Below, piece by piece: positions 31,866 through 43,926 of a stretch of DNA of 64,000 nt. Position 1 is the first letter of the stretch. Each line of letters opens with the position of its first letter. Source of the stretch: Acanthosepion esculentum (lineage: Eukaryota; Mollusca; Cephalopoda; Sepiida; Sepiidae); contig OZ038498.1 of assembly GCA_964036315.1 (NCBI GenBank), positions 6,816,778-6,880,777 on the forward strand, read 5' to 3'. Position numbers and translations under genes: made by a program. Below the pieces are notes generated by a model. That model ran no database searches and was not told where the DNA came from. It worked only from the letters and a program-made list of their open reading frames with translations.

Positions 31866-33025
31866 GATATTCTGTTAGCCTGCCTTTCGTAACATTACAC
31901 AGAAGCTTATTTAAACGGCCATCAAAGACTGTATCGAATTATCTTATCTCGAAGTTGAATTTCGAAAACGTTACAGGCTTTTACAAGAGAGCCCAGCCTA
32001 TTGTAATACGGATATAGCTGTTGCTAAAGTTAAAATAGCCAAAATAAAAAAATAAAAATATTGGTTGTTACAAACTTTATCCTTGGTTAAAAAAAGAAAA
32101 GAGACCTATCAAAATAATGCATACATTGTTGGTAAAGGGAGTAAAAATTAGTTTAAAACTATACGTATTTTCAAAACATTTATGATTGGAACGAATATCC
32201 TAATCGTGTGATATCTCACATTTAATACGCAAAAGTGTAGTAAACTGTGTGAGGAGTTCAGCTTAAATTTAAAAGTGTCTGTGATTTATTGTACAAAGTG
32301 CGTCCATTTTTTGTTTGTTTGTAGTAGCGAGCAGAACGGGCATTGTCAGTTGATGGATAAGCGTTTGATGGAATAGCGCATAAGAAAAGAAATAAAAGTT
32401 AAGGTCTTAAGCTCACCGAGAAATTTAAACCGATCACTTGAATCTTGAGAGAATCAGCGGCTACGCGCCATATTGTATTTTGAGAGAGCGAGAGAGAGAG
32501 ACACAGAGAGAGACACAGAGACAGAGAGAGACACACAGACACCCGAATCAGCACTTTATTTCAAATTTCTTAAATCATTATAATCTTTCAATCGACACCA
32601 TAATACCGCAATGGACATTGATGCAGTTCTCCTTTCGATGCAAGTCACTTCCGGTGCGTCAGTTCCCCTTCCGTAAGAGGAAGGAAATCTTTGGCCCATT
32701 TCGACGAATTTCACGTTCTATTGGTTGGGATCATTGGGTGCTTTGTAGGACTGCAGTGAATATGTGGTTGGATGTTGGATTGAATGCAGACGAATGCGTT
32801 CTTGTAATGATTATTAGTGTGAATGTGTCACAAATCAGATTAGTGTGAGATAGAGAGTGGTGACCAGCTTACCCCACCCAACATCACATTGTGCCACAAA
32901 TGCATGTATTGCAAGGTTTTAAGTAAATATAGTGAGAGGGGAGCTTCAAATAAGATCATTCCACAGTGGTCTTATGCTGTTGTCACTAACATTTTTATCA
33001 GGTGGGTCTTTTTTTTTTAAATGAT
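31866..33025 (+). repeat. Direct duplication, copy A (about 1.16 kb)
   Basis: From GATATTCTGTTAGCCTGCC to GGTGGGTC plus a T run, this segment matches 36772-38167 almost base for base (for example CATCAAAGACTGTATCGAA, TTGGTTGTTACAAACTTTAT). I estimate well over 95 percent identity outside a GA/CA-variable patch (32485-32545). It lacks about 265 bp present in copy B. No coding motif found; a 136-codon frame over it is not supported. Confidence 0.9.
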
Positions 33026-33999
33026 TATGCAAAAAAAAAAAAAAAAGGGAAAGTTCATAGATATCTTTGGGGCTCGCCTGAGAAAAATATAACAGGTTAA
33101 TCCAAGCTCTGGTAGACCGAACTGTTCAGACATTGTCCATGGTTGTACTAGAACGAAGTCACAAGTCATCGTGACCGAGAATTTGAGCCGTCTGGCCTTG
33201 TTCAAAACTTTATTACAACAGATTATGCGCTATTTCCCAGAAGGTCCATTCATCATAGCCTTGTGGGTGTTAAAGAAACAAGTATGCCCAAGCAGGAGTC
33301 TGCGAAAGGGATTAGCTAGCTACCCGAACAGTCAGGCATAATCGAAAACGAATGGGCAGCCATTAAAAACAAATCTGGCTGATAGAAACATCGAGGTCGT
33401 GTGTATGCAAGTATAAATGAAGGACTTATTTACATTTCATTGTCAAGAAGGCCAGTAAAGAGTTTCCGGAGGGGATTTTCCAACGAAATAAGCCAACAGG
33501 ACGTTATTACATTATTATCTCACAAACGCGTTCTCGCAGATACACGTGCAGTTGGGCGAACACAAATGGCCAGTCGGATGTTTCTTTCGTCATTATGCGT
33601 TTTCTTTGTTATTGGTTGAAAATGTGCTAGTCTCACGATATATTATCTTACATTCATGTCACTGGCCTCCTGTATAATGCCTAAGGTTCAACTTAGCTTT
33701 TAAAACGAGAGACAAATAGAATCTCTGGTCGCCGTACAAACTAAACGCCCCAAACAAGAGTCGACTAAATATATTCGTATTTCATCCAGGCTTAGTTTCT
33801 AAGAAATTCAGACAGACTGAAATACGAATATGCTAAGAAATCTACCGGTTCTTCATGCTGTGTTTCGGTGAATCGGATAAGAAATTGAAGGACTGAGTTT
33901 TCAAGCAGAGAGAAAAAATTAACGAACAGTTTATATGTACAAGATCAAAGCTTGGGCAATTGATTGTTACCTTCCATAAGAGGTGTGCAAAATTACCGC

Positions 34000-34004
<5 letters not shown>
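33026..34004. other. Unassigned DNA
   Basis: An A16 run near 33031; several 60-70 codon frames without motifs. No repeat partner found in the window. Confidence 0.5.
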
Positions 34005-34041
<37 letters not shown>

Positions 34042-34047
34042 ATATAT
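34005..34047. repeat. (TA)n microsatellite
   Basis: Interrupted TA tract of about 20 units. Confidence 0.95.
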
Positions 34048-34122
34048 GAGAAATATAGTTTTAAGGTGTGGTATATTTATGGGATAAAGAGCTCAATATC
34101 AGAGAGAGCCTATGTAAATATA

Positions 34123-34246
34123 TAAGTGAACATTGAAATCGACATTCAGAGGCGACAGGCTGTCTCATGCTAGACGCAATCGTCAGTACGCCTGATAATT
34201 GTGTCGAGCATGAGAGCGCGTCGCTTCTGTGTGTTGACGTCAATGT

Positions 34247-34252
<6 letters not shown>
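34123..34252. repeat. 130-bp imperfect palindrome (long hairpin)
   Basis: The left arm begins TAAGTGAACATTGA and runs through GAGGCGACAGGCTGTCTCAT. The right arm ends GTCAATGTTCACTATA and contains CGAGCATGAGAGCGCGTCGC. The arms pair along about 60 bp at roughly 80 percent around a loop near TCAGTACGCCTGA. TA repeats lie on both sides. A fold-back MITE or precursor-type hairpin are both possible. Confidence 0.75.

Positions 34253-34285
<33 letters not shown>
34253..34285. repeat. (TA)n microsatellite
   Basis: About 16 TA units directly after the palindrome. Confidence 0.9.
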
Positions 34286-34289
<4 letters not shown>

Positions 34290-34444
34290 CAGACTGTCTA
34301 GAAAAACGGGAAAGCAAATAGCAACAATTGAAAGTAAATAAAAAAAGTTAAGGAATAAGTGGAAAATGGAGTCCGGATGGAAAAACCAGAAAAAAAAAAA
34401 AAGCGACATAAAAGACATAATTATCGACATTCTACACCTAAGAC

Positions 34445-34815
34445 GTTTGGTTCATATCAACCTCAATGGGTTATTTAATGCCGACAAGATTTTTATTGCT
34501 GGTAATAATTTTTCCAAAAATGTATTTTTTGGTAATATTTTCCCTGAAAATGTATTGCTGGTAAAAAATGTTTTTTTCAAAAATGTATTACTGGTATTAA
34601 AACCTATTTTTACACTTTCATAGTGTTTTGACCCCAGTTTGGTAGGATCAGATACTTACCCATAGCCGGGACCCTAAAAGAGGGCTACTGCCCCAGGTCA
34701 AGGCAGACCTGAAAACACCAGCAATTAAGAGGTGGTTCCACGCTCCTCAAAACCTCCCGATGAGAGTCCTTGCTGCTGGATGTAGTTTATCGTCTTACTC
34801 AGGACGCATACGTAC
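34445..34815 (+). repeat. Dispersed 400-bp repeat (family VI), copy 3
   Basis: CATATCAACCTCAATGGGTT start, four TTGCTGGTAAT-like subrepeats, then AAGAGGTGGTTCCACGCTCC and GGATGTAGTTTATCGTC. Its subrepeats differ from copy 1 in number and spacing. Confidence 0.8.
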
Positions 34816-34964
34816 TTGGAAAAAACTTGATTACTGCATATAAAAAAAAAAGAAAAATCGAGAAGCAGTCAATTTCTGATACTCCCGACGAATGTACGGA
34901 TGAGTCCGTCTACGATACTCTGGAGTCGGGATGCTGAAGGTAACATCAGTGAGTAAAGTGACAA

Positions 34965-35290
34965 ACCTTTATATATATGCTGGACTCTCCCGTCGTTTTC
35001 GACGTATGAGGGTCAAGCAGCTCAGTTCTTTGAACCAACAACCAGGCTACCAACACATATCATTTGATTATCGTCGTGACACAATTCCCCCCCAAACGAC
35101 CCACCACTGTTTTTGAATACAGTCTTGTCCTCCTAGATCGGTTGTCACCCAAGGCTATACAGTCTGTCCTATTTACTCATAGCTGGTGAGGGAGATGGAT
35201 TCAGACCTTTCGCACGTAAGGGAATATAATGAATTCGACTGAAATTCTAACTCAGCTTTACGATTCCTCAATCCGATCCACCAGATCGGT
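34965..35290 (-). mobile_element. tRNA-like SINE (family I, alternate tail)
   Basis: The head is at the right: on the minus strand GGATTGAGGAATCGTAAAGC and a degraded B box. The middle block (CCAGCTATGAGTAAATAGGA on the minus strand) matches 27988-28290. The tail, read on plus as CTCCCGTCGTTTTCGACGTA then GGTCAAGCAGCTCAGTT, is shared only with 59015-59417. Confidence 0.75.
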
Positions 35291-35923
35291 ATGTGTATGT
35301 AGGTACATAAAAAAAAAAAATGAATAAAAGTGATACCTAGGTGTTAAATTACATTTAAAAACGAAAAATATTTCTTAAAGCTTTTATGTTTAGTTTTAAT
35401 TCGAATAGGTTAAATGTAATTTTTCCAATAAGCAAAATATTTTTCGGTATTTTAAATAGAATTTAATTTCGAAGGATTATAAAAATCGTCCTTATTGATA
35501 AATCTGTCAACGCAACATAATTCTGAATGATTTAAGGTTTTAGAGGATTTGTCATAATCTAAACAGTAAGCTCTACAAAAAGAAAATTTCTCGAAGGGTA
35601 AATGAGTTGGGGGGGTGAGGTAAAATGTAAAAAAATAAATTATTTTACCAAAATTTCCTCACGGAAAAGTAAAAAATAATTACATTCGTTTTTGAATAAA
35701 TCCTGAAAGTGGCATTACAATCCGACAATTTGATTTTTGCAATAATTTCCTAATCAATGCATTTTTCACCGCAAAAAGACGTTGAAATTTTCCATACAAA
35801 TTTATGGCTAAATGACATCGACACCAGAAAAATTAGTTTTTCACCTAAATTTTGAAGTTTCTAAAAAGGATTTTATATAAAAAAAAAATAAATAAATAAA
35901 ATTGTTCATTTTTTCAGCGACTC

Positions 35924-35925
<2 letters not shown>
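35291..35925. other. AT-rich DNA without recognised gene
   Basis: The core around 35475-35530 (AAATCGTCCTTATTGATAAA, CTGTCAACGCAACATAATT) resembles 30230-30290 and, more weakly, 56150-56190. Otherwise A/T runs. Confidence 0.5.

Positions 35926-35961
<36 letters not shown>
35926..35961. repeat. (TA)n microsatellite
   Basis: About 18 TA units. Confidence 0.95.
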
Positions 35962-35964
<3 letters not shown>

Positions 35965-35984
35965 GTATGTGTGTATGTGTCGGC

Positions 35985-36390
35985 TATTCACATTTTCCGA
36001 GCACATCCGTTTTCCAAGGCGGCTAGCCAATTAGTGTTGCTGACGTCTGCTCAGGTACATTTGTGTTTGTTTAAACATAAAACAGAGCCCACCTGTGTTT
36101 TATACTATGTTGATCGATTAGTTACAATTGCTGAGAGAGAATGCGTGATCTGACAGTCCGATTAAAACTGTCGATGGCTAGCACAGCCGTCAATGGCTTC
36201 CGAATAGTAACGCCTACTAGATCGCACTCACGAAACTTGGGGTTCAGCCATTTGCCAATGACGCCACACGCTGGGATCGCCATACCGATAGAATCATATG
36301 TCACATACCTGACAAATCGTAAGATTGGAACCAGAGTCTCATGGCCGGAAAGCAGCGAACATTCTAACATTTATTACAAAGACGATTACA
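35985..36390 (-). mobile_element. tRNA-like SINE (family IV), copy 1
   Basis: It aligns with 60285-60545 in the same orientation: GGCTAATC/AGCCAATTAGTGTT start, CATTTGTGTTTGTTTAAACA, CAGAGCCCACCTGTG, then CTGACAAATCGTAAGATTGG and GAGTCTCATGGCCGG. In the better 60285 copy this end carries a minus-strand B box. Here about 130 bp of unrelated sequence (36125-36255) interrupts the family. Confidence 0.65.
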
Positions 36391-36771
36391 AATCCCTTAG
36401 TATGTAATATTAAATGAAAATAGGGAGAGTATCTCGTATTCAATAAAGCTAAAATTCAACCTCTTTCACCGGAGAAGACAGGTTAAATCGCCCCAGAATT
36501 CAATGTAGAAAACCGTGAATAACTGGAAACTTAAATTCTTATAAAATTGGCTTATTCAGTTCAATAGAAGACACAAAACAATTGCTAATAATGAGTGAAC
36601 AATATTCCAGTTCCATTCTGTGGAAGAAATTTCAATGAAGCAACTTCACTCCAAGATACTGTTCGTACGAAATTGAAGTTCCAACTCGATTGTTGGAAAT
36701 CATTTTACTCGGCTTCTAAATGAAAACGAACAAAAGGTTATTTCCCGCTAGCTATTTTGTATTGATTTGTT
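36391..36771. other. Unassigned DNA
   Basis: AT-rich; no gene recognised. Confidence 0.5.
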
Positions 36772-38167
36772 GATATTCTGTTAGCCTGCCTTTCGTAACA
36801 TAACACAGAGGCTTATTTAAACGGCCATCAAAGACTGTATCGAAATATCGTACCTCGAAGTTGAATTTCGAAAACGTTACAGGCTTTTACAAGAGAGCCC
36901 AGCCCATTGTAATACGGATATAGCGGTTGCTAAAGTTAAAATAGCCAAAATAAAAAAATAAAAATATTGGTTGTTACAAACTTTATCCTTGGTTAAAAAA
37001 AGAAAAGAGACCTATCAAAATAATGCATACATTGTTGGTAAAGGGAGTAAAAATTAGTTTAACACTATACGTATTTTCAAAACATTTATGATTGGAACGA
37101 ATATCCTAATCGTGTGATATCTCACATTTAATACGCAAAAGTGTAGTAAACTGTGTGAGGAGTTCAGCTTAAATTTAAAAGTGTCTGTGATTTATTGTAC
37201 AAAGTGCGTCCATTTTTTGTTTGTTTGTAGTAGCGAGCAGAACGGGCATTGTCAGTTGATGGATAAGCGTTTGATGGAATAGCGCATAAGAAAAGAAATA
37301 AAAGTTAAGGTCTTAAGCTCACCGAGAAATTTAAACCGATCACTTGAATCTTGAGAGAATCAGCGGCTACGCGCCATATTGTATTTTGGGGAATGAATGA
37401 GAGAGACAGAGACACCCAGACAGACAGAGACACCCGAATCACCACTTTATTTCAAATTTCTTACAAGCAAACAGATCTATGAAAAATAATGCTACGATGG
37501 AAGTAGTTGAAATTAAAATTACGAAACAGAAAACGAATAAAAGATAGCTAAATCAAACTTCCATATCGAGCTGGCTTCTCACTAAAGTAATGGTGACACT
37601 GATTAACGAAAAAGAAAAAAAAATGTAACGAGGCATAAACATAGTAGGGAAGGTCTTCACTGTCGTATCACTATCTAGACGCCGACTCATTCACGCGAAT
37701 ATTTTCCAGTTCATCAAAACATTAACATTATACTAGTCTTTCAATCCACACCATAATACCGCAATGGACATTGATGCAGTTCTCCTTTTGATGCAAGTCA
37801 CTTCCGGTGCGTCAGTTCCCCTTCCATAAGGGGAAGGAAATCTTTGGTCCATTTCGACGAATTTCACGTTCTATTGGTTGGGATCATTGGGTGCTTTGTA
37901 GGACTGCAGTGAATATGTGGTTTGATGTTGGATTGAATGCAGATGAATGCGTTCTTGTAATGATTATTAGTGTGAATGTGTCACAAATCAGATTAGCGTG
38001 AGAGAGAGTGGTGACCAGCTTACCCCACCCAACATCACATTGTGCCACAAATGCATGTATTGCAAACGTTTTAAGTAAATATAGTGAGAGGGGAGCTTCA
38101 AATAAGATCATTCCACAGTGGTTGTCACTAACATTTTTATCAGGTGGGTCTTTTTTTTTTTAGATGA
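36772..38167 (+). repeat. Direct duplication, copy B (about 1.4 kb)
   Basis: Same orientation as copy A (31866-33025), 4906 bp away. It starts GATATTCTGTTAGCCTGCC and ends GGTGGGTC plus T run plus TAGATGAATA. About 265 bp at 37466-37735 have no counterpart in copy A. Ends lack clear TG...CA, and the interval between copies has no retroelement coding region, so an LTR pair is not supported. Confidence 0.9.
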
Positions 38168-39188
<1,021 letters not shown>

Positions 39189-39234
39189 AGAGAGAGAGAG
39201 AGAGAGACAGAGAGAGACAGACACAGAGAGAGAC

Positions 39235-39265
<31 letters not shown>

Positions 39266-40013
39266 GACAGAGAGAGAGACAGACACAGAGAGAGAGAGAC
39301 AGAGAGAGAGAGACAGAGAGAGAGACAGACACAGAGAGAGACAGAGAGAGAGAGAGAGACAGAGAGAGAGAGACAGAGAGAGACAGACAGAGAGAGAGAG
39401 ACAGAGAGAGAGACAGAGAGAGAGACAGACACAGAGAGAGACAGAGACAGAGAGAGAGACAGAGAGAGAGACAGAGAGAGAGAGACAGACACAGAGAGAG
39501 ACAGAGACAGAGAGAGAGAGACAGAGAGACACAGAGAGAGAGAGACAGACACAGAGAGAGAGAGACAGAGAGAGAGACAGAGAGAGAGACAGAGAGAGAG
39601 ACACACACAGAGAGAGACACACACAGAGAGACAGAGACACAGAGAGAGAGAGAGACGTACAAGGAGACACACACAGAGAGAGACAGAGACAGAGAGAGAG
39701 ACAGAGAGAGAGAGACAGAGAGAGACAGACACAGAGAGAGACAGAGACAGAGACAGAGACAGAGAGTCAGACAGAGAGAGAGAGAGACAGAGAGAGAGAC
39801 ATAGAGAGAGAGACACAGAGAGAGAGACAGACACAGAGAGGGACAGAGACAGAGAGAGAGAGACAGATAGAGAGAGACAGAGACAGAGAGAGAGACAGAT
39901 AGAGAGAGACAGAGAGAGAGAGACACACACAGAGAGACACACACAGAGAGACAGAGACACAGAGAGAGAGAGACAGACAAGGAGAGAGACAGACATAGAG
40001 AGAGACAGACACA
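39189..40013 (+). repeat. GAGACAGA/GACACA array, about 825 bp
   Basis: Continuous GA interspersed with CA units (AGAGACAGACACAGAGAGAG-type words). All even-length substitutions keep several frames open, giving apparent proteins of up to 312 codons (Ser-Leu-Cys-Val on minus, Arg-Glu-Thr-Asp on plus). I do not regard these as genes. Confidence 0.97.
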
Positions 40014-41159
40014 GATAATTTTTGTAGCATTTTTGACAAAATATCCTCCCACTATTTAGTATTGTTGGAGTTATTGCTAACACTTTTTGTCGAGATTTAA
40101 AAATTCTCCGTTTCTTTCAATATCGCAAACCAATGGATGAAATTTGAATAAACTATTTTGTTTGGAAAAATACTTTGACAAAAGTCCTATTTCGCAGTTT
40201 AATAATTTCTTTAATTTGATTTAATTTTATAGGACTTCATGTCAAACAATAGAATAAAATCTTAGTATTTCATACTCTTCAGCATGCAACATACAACTGG
40301 CCATGCGTAATCATTCCGAATTTTGAAGTGTTTGGCCTTGTCAATTGTTAAAGTTCTCGAAAACGCAGGGCGAACTGGGAACTGGATTCTTCTATATATA
40401 TAAAAACTTAAAGAAAATATATGCAAAAAACAATATTGCATTTTTATTATTATTTGTTATTTTAATCCTTAAATTGTTTTAAAAATAGTTGGAATATTTT
40501 GTATGTTAAATAATAAAACTTAATTTTTCAAAAAAAAAAAAAGAATTAAAATATATTGTATTAAGCTACATACCCTAGTAAAACCGACTTTACTTTGTAC
40601 CCCTTACCTGTTTGCATCAAAATATGCTTTCGATCAGTCAATGTATGGCGATTTTATATGGCGTGACAGACGGACTAACTGAAGTTACAGAATTTTATAT
40701 ATAGATTAATAGTAATAGCGGATAAAGTGAATTTGCTGCTATGAAGACCATGCAACTTGTGGTTTCACTGAGTTGCTACGGCAGATTTCGCATTTGCATA
40801 GAGTATAGTTGTATAAATTCGATGCTTGTATGCTAGTCCATTACCTAAAGTTGAAAACAAATTGAGGCACTCAAGGTTTATATATTGTATTTAAAAATAC
40901 AATTGTGTATTTAAAAATACAATTATGGCCCAAGGCCGATAGGGAAGTCACTGACTATCCTCTACACCTAGAATCATCTGATTTACAACCCATTCATTTT
41001 CACAATTGACTCAATCGCAACAAGAACTCATCCATCACCAAATCCAACATATACTGTAAGACCGCATATTCACAGGGATCCTACTTAAATACCCATGACA
41101 TAAAAATTTGGTAATATATCTTTTTTGGCTTTTTCGCTTCCTTCTTTTTTACAAAAATA
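40014..41159. other. AT-rich DNA without recognised gene
   Basis: A short direct duplication, GTATTTAAAAATACAATT, occurs twice at 40886-40922. No gene recognised. Confidence 0.5.
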
Positions 41160-41795
41160 TATAAAAGTATGGCATAAAGTGTCGGGGTAGGATGGATCCG
41201 ATAACGGAAATAAAGTATAATAAACATTGAAACTAAATATAAAATATGTTAGTAGGACCCGTCAATCTCACAGAAAAATAAGAGTGACAAGTATATTATG
41301 TCGATAAACAGAATCAAGTTTCTTATTCGCTACAGGCGAACGAAGAACAAAAATAAATTATGGAATGGGAACGTCAAAGGCTGATCCAGTCAAGATAAAA
41401 CAAATGGGACAAAAACAAACTGGAGATGTTAGGTGTCTCGACATGGGTCATAATAAAAGAGAATATCACCACTTTTAGCGACCTTTTGCTGAAATGTGCC
41501 GAGATCAAACGCTTTCTATCAGATTTGATTTTCATCCTGAGCTGAGGCCTAAAGTATCCAATCAGATTCTGATGAGAATAACGTTCTACCCGTAAGATTC
41601 CCTCCATTCACATCGCCCACACCACCATGCTTGCCACGGCTAGCAACGTTAGAAGCACCGTCCGTTTCATCCGAGACCACGGTGGGGTGGGGTACAACCC
41701 ATTATCACACACGAAAGTGGGATCGATGGACACGAAATGTTCGGGGTCGATATGAGCGGTCATTTCGCCGACATGATCCCAGAACGGGCGGAATT
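41160..41795 (-). pseudogene. TX1-like LINE, C-terminus and 3' UTR
   Basis: The minus frame reads RPFWDHVGEMTAHIDPEHFV, VCDNGLYPTPPWSRMKRTVL, LLAVASMVVWAM, a stop, then HQNLIGYFRPQLRMKIKSDR and KRLISAHFSKR. Block order matches the plus copy at 30463. The 41160-41290 stretch contains the shared 3' UTR word AGTAGGACCCGTC. Confidence 0.8.
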
Positions 41796-41872
41796 GAAGT
41801 TATCTGAATGGTTAGATTTAACACGCCAAGAAAATTTCAGTCAGATTAAAAATTACATGACTTTTGGAACGC

Positions 41873-41930
<58 letters not shown>

Positions 41931-42003
41931 CTGTCATTAGCATCACAATTATTAATGCCATTATTATTATTATTATTATTATTATTAATAATAATAATAA
42001 TAA
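41873..42003. repeat. (TA)n then TTA/ATA triplet repeat
   Basis: About 28 TA units (41873-41928), then TTATTATTATTA passing into ATAATAATAA at 41957-42003, itself an inverted structure. Confidence 0.95.
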
Positions 42004-42025
42004 GTTTACAATTCATGTCAAGGAC

Positions 42026-42292
42026 AGATGGCCCAGTGGATAAAAGCGTCGGTTGGATTAAGTGACTTGACCCAAAGAGTTGTGAGCGAAATACCTGGTT
42101 ACTGTATTGGGGAACAAAAACTTGAAGAGTTCAGTTAAAAGGGAAATAACTGAGATACCCGGAAGAGGAATGGCACGTGGAACTAGAACAGTCTACCCCG
42201 GTGGACGAAATAAAGGGTTCAGTTTGAAATTCCAATCACCTGAAGAAGGCCGGAGTGTACAACGACCGAAACGGAAATGTAAATAGTGTAAA
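42026..42292 (+). mobile_element. SINE: tRNA-like head with family II tail
   Basis: The head ACAGATGGCCCAGTGGATAA (A-box region) with GAGTTGTGAGCGAAATACC (degraded B-box region) differs from the family II head. The tail (GGCACGTGGAACTAGAACAG, CGAAATAAAGGGTTCAGTTT, CACCTGAAGAAGGCCGGAGT, ATGTAAATAGTGTA) is the family II tail. This suggests one tail used by more than one tRNA head. Confidence 0.7.
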
Positions 42293-42484
42293 AGATTGAT
42301 TGAATTTTTTTACGGCTTATCAACATTTTGCAGGAATAATTAAAAAAGTAAATAAATAAAGCCAGAGAACATTGGAAGAATTTGTTTGGAGATAATGATT
42401 TTCTGATACAAGTCCTATTTAACTAATAGCTGGTGGGGTGGTTGGGTGGTAGGGAAGATGATGTTGATTCATGTCTTTCCCAAG

Positions 42485-43063
42485 GGTATTTGCTGTTGAC
42501 CATGTTCACCATAGTCTATGAATATAGAATCCAGCGCAGTACGTAATCTGTTCAATGAAACAACGTTAACGATTAACACTCACGAGTCAGACACTCTACT
42601 GAATCTGACTATATCGCTAATACCACCAGCAGCTGTTCCATAATTCTTCAGTCTTCGATATTCAAGGCTGGCAGTAATATTTAGCCCCCCACAAGGGTTA
42701 CATGTGGCACAAGGCCGGGTTTAACGTGGGTTTTCCGAGCCCGTAGGCTCGGCCAAAAATATTCCCTAATGGAACCCGTAAAAAACGGGTTCAGGGACAG
42801 TCTACCACCCCGAACGAGACTCTGCCCCTCGGTGGAGCCTCGTCCGAGTTCCTCTCTGCCTTCGGGCAGAGAGTTTGACTGTTCAGCCATCAAAGGCTGG
42901 CCGTGCATATTCGGGAAAAACATGGCCGCCTTTATATACGTCGCATTGAATATTTTGAGCCTTCTGATTTGTTAACTCTATTGGTGAACTATAAAATGAA
43001 TCAGCTCATTTTGGCTGGCTCACTAGTATACCAGCGTACCCAGAAACTCCAACATTTGCGAGT
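42485..43063 (+). repeat. Dispersed repeat (family V) with nested hairpin-rich insert
   Basis: GACCATGTTCACCATAGTCT through ATGGCCGCCTTTATATACGT to CTCACTAGTATACCAGCGTA aligns with 61944-62271. Relative to that copy it contains the insert at 42682-42906 and an extra piece at about 42572-42617. No coding region seen. Confidence 0.8.
42682..42906 (+). mobile_element. 225-bp GC-rich insert with five near-perfect hairpins
   Basis: It is absent from the family V copy at 61944 and flanked by ATATT on both sides (42677-42681, 42907-42911), a likely 5-bp target duplication. Hairpins: CCGAGCC/GGCTCGG (42735-42752), GAACCCGT/ACGGGTTC (42772-42792), ACGAG/CTCGT (42814-42843), CTCTCTGCC/GGCAGAGAG with a TTCG loop (42852-42873), CAGCC/GGCTG (42884-42899). 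No terminal inverted repeats or pol III boxes recognised. The family is unknown to me; the structure suggests a selected RNA or single-stranded DNA fold. Confidence 0.75.
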
Positions 43064-43150
43064 AAGTGAATATAACGAACCCGACTTGAATTGGGACTCG
43101 GCTCTCCAGTTTCGCATTCAGAGCCGTTATCTATTACACCACCCGCAAAT
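43064..43150 (-). mobile_element. tRNA-like SINE head (family I type), truncated
   Basis: The minus strand reads GGGTGGTGTAATAGATAACG, GGAGAGCCGAGTCCCAATTC and GTCGGGTTCGTTATATTCAC, matching the tRNA part of the composite SINE at 18456-18718. The tail is missing. Confidence 0.65.
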
Positions 43151-43269
43151 GAAAAACTTACAACCCCAGGTAAATAAGTTTACAAATACTTATGGAGTTA
43201 AGAAGGAAATGATATACAACACCCAAAAATGAAAAAAAAAAGATAAAAGAATGCTACGGTCAGAATTGA

Positions 43270-43764
43270 ATTCGCCGAATAGAATAGAAGCAATAAATTC
43301 GCTAGCAGTACCCGTTGTCACCTACAGCTTTGGCATTACTAAAATGCTTCCATCATTAAACAAAGTTAAGAAATAGGTAACTCGTGAGATGTAACAGATA
43401 TTCAAGACCTGAACCTTCCATCGCTGCAGAAAATAAAGTTAAGGTACCGGCGAAAGCTGCTTATATGAAAACTCTTGAACAAAAATGGAGAATTAAACCC
43501 TTGTATGGACAGTACCCAAAGCGTCTGGATGAACTAGACAAAGATGTTCACCAAACCCATCAATTACTTAAGGAGGAGACATAAGGCCTTATTATGGCAG
43601 CACAAGACCAATGTCTTCCAAATAATGCCTACAAGTCTAAAATCAAGATGGCTGAAATTCCGCCTTTCATAAATTTGATGAATCTGTTGACTACTTGGTA
43701 TCAGGGTACACAGTCCTTGCTGAGAAAGAATATATTATTAGACATGATAGGCTAGAACAATATA
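43270..43764 (+). pseudogene. R2-like LINE C-terminal fragment
   Basis: The plus frames read INSLAVPVVTYSFGITKML, then AAENKVKVPAKAAYMKTLEQ, KWRIKPLYGQYPKRLDELD, GLIMAAQDQCLPNNAYKSK, then in a shifted frame DESVDYLVSGYTVLAEKEY and IIRHDRLEQY. These are consecutive landmarks from thumb to zinc-finger-like region of R2-type ORFs. It is cut precisely by a mariner-type end at 43765. Confidence 0.8.
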
Positions 43765-43926
43765 CGAGGGTACGTCAAAAAATATCCGCACTTTCGTTAT
43801 AACATATCTTTAGGCTTTTCGCACTGCCTTCTGCTCATGCGTGTTTATAGTTGGTACTATTGCGGTCACGTGATCGAAGTTTGAGCTTGATCGCGATATT
43901 TTTTTGCTGCTGTTACAATGTAAACA

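Noticed and set aside
34880..34945. Hammerhead suggested by CGGATGAGTCCGT
   Set aside because: CGGATGA lacks the required U4, and no GAAA strand follows stem II. The ACTCCCGAC/GTCGGGAT pairing around it is just a stem-loop.
31866..38167. LTR retrotransposon with 1.2-1.4 kb LTRs
   Set aside because: No TG...CA termini, no matching target duplication, and no gag, protease, RT or integrase reading between the copies.
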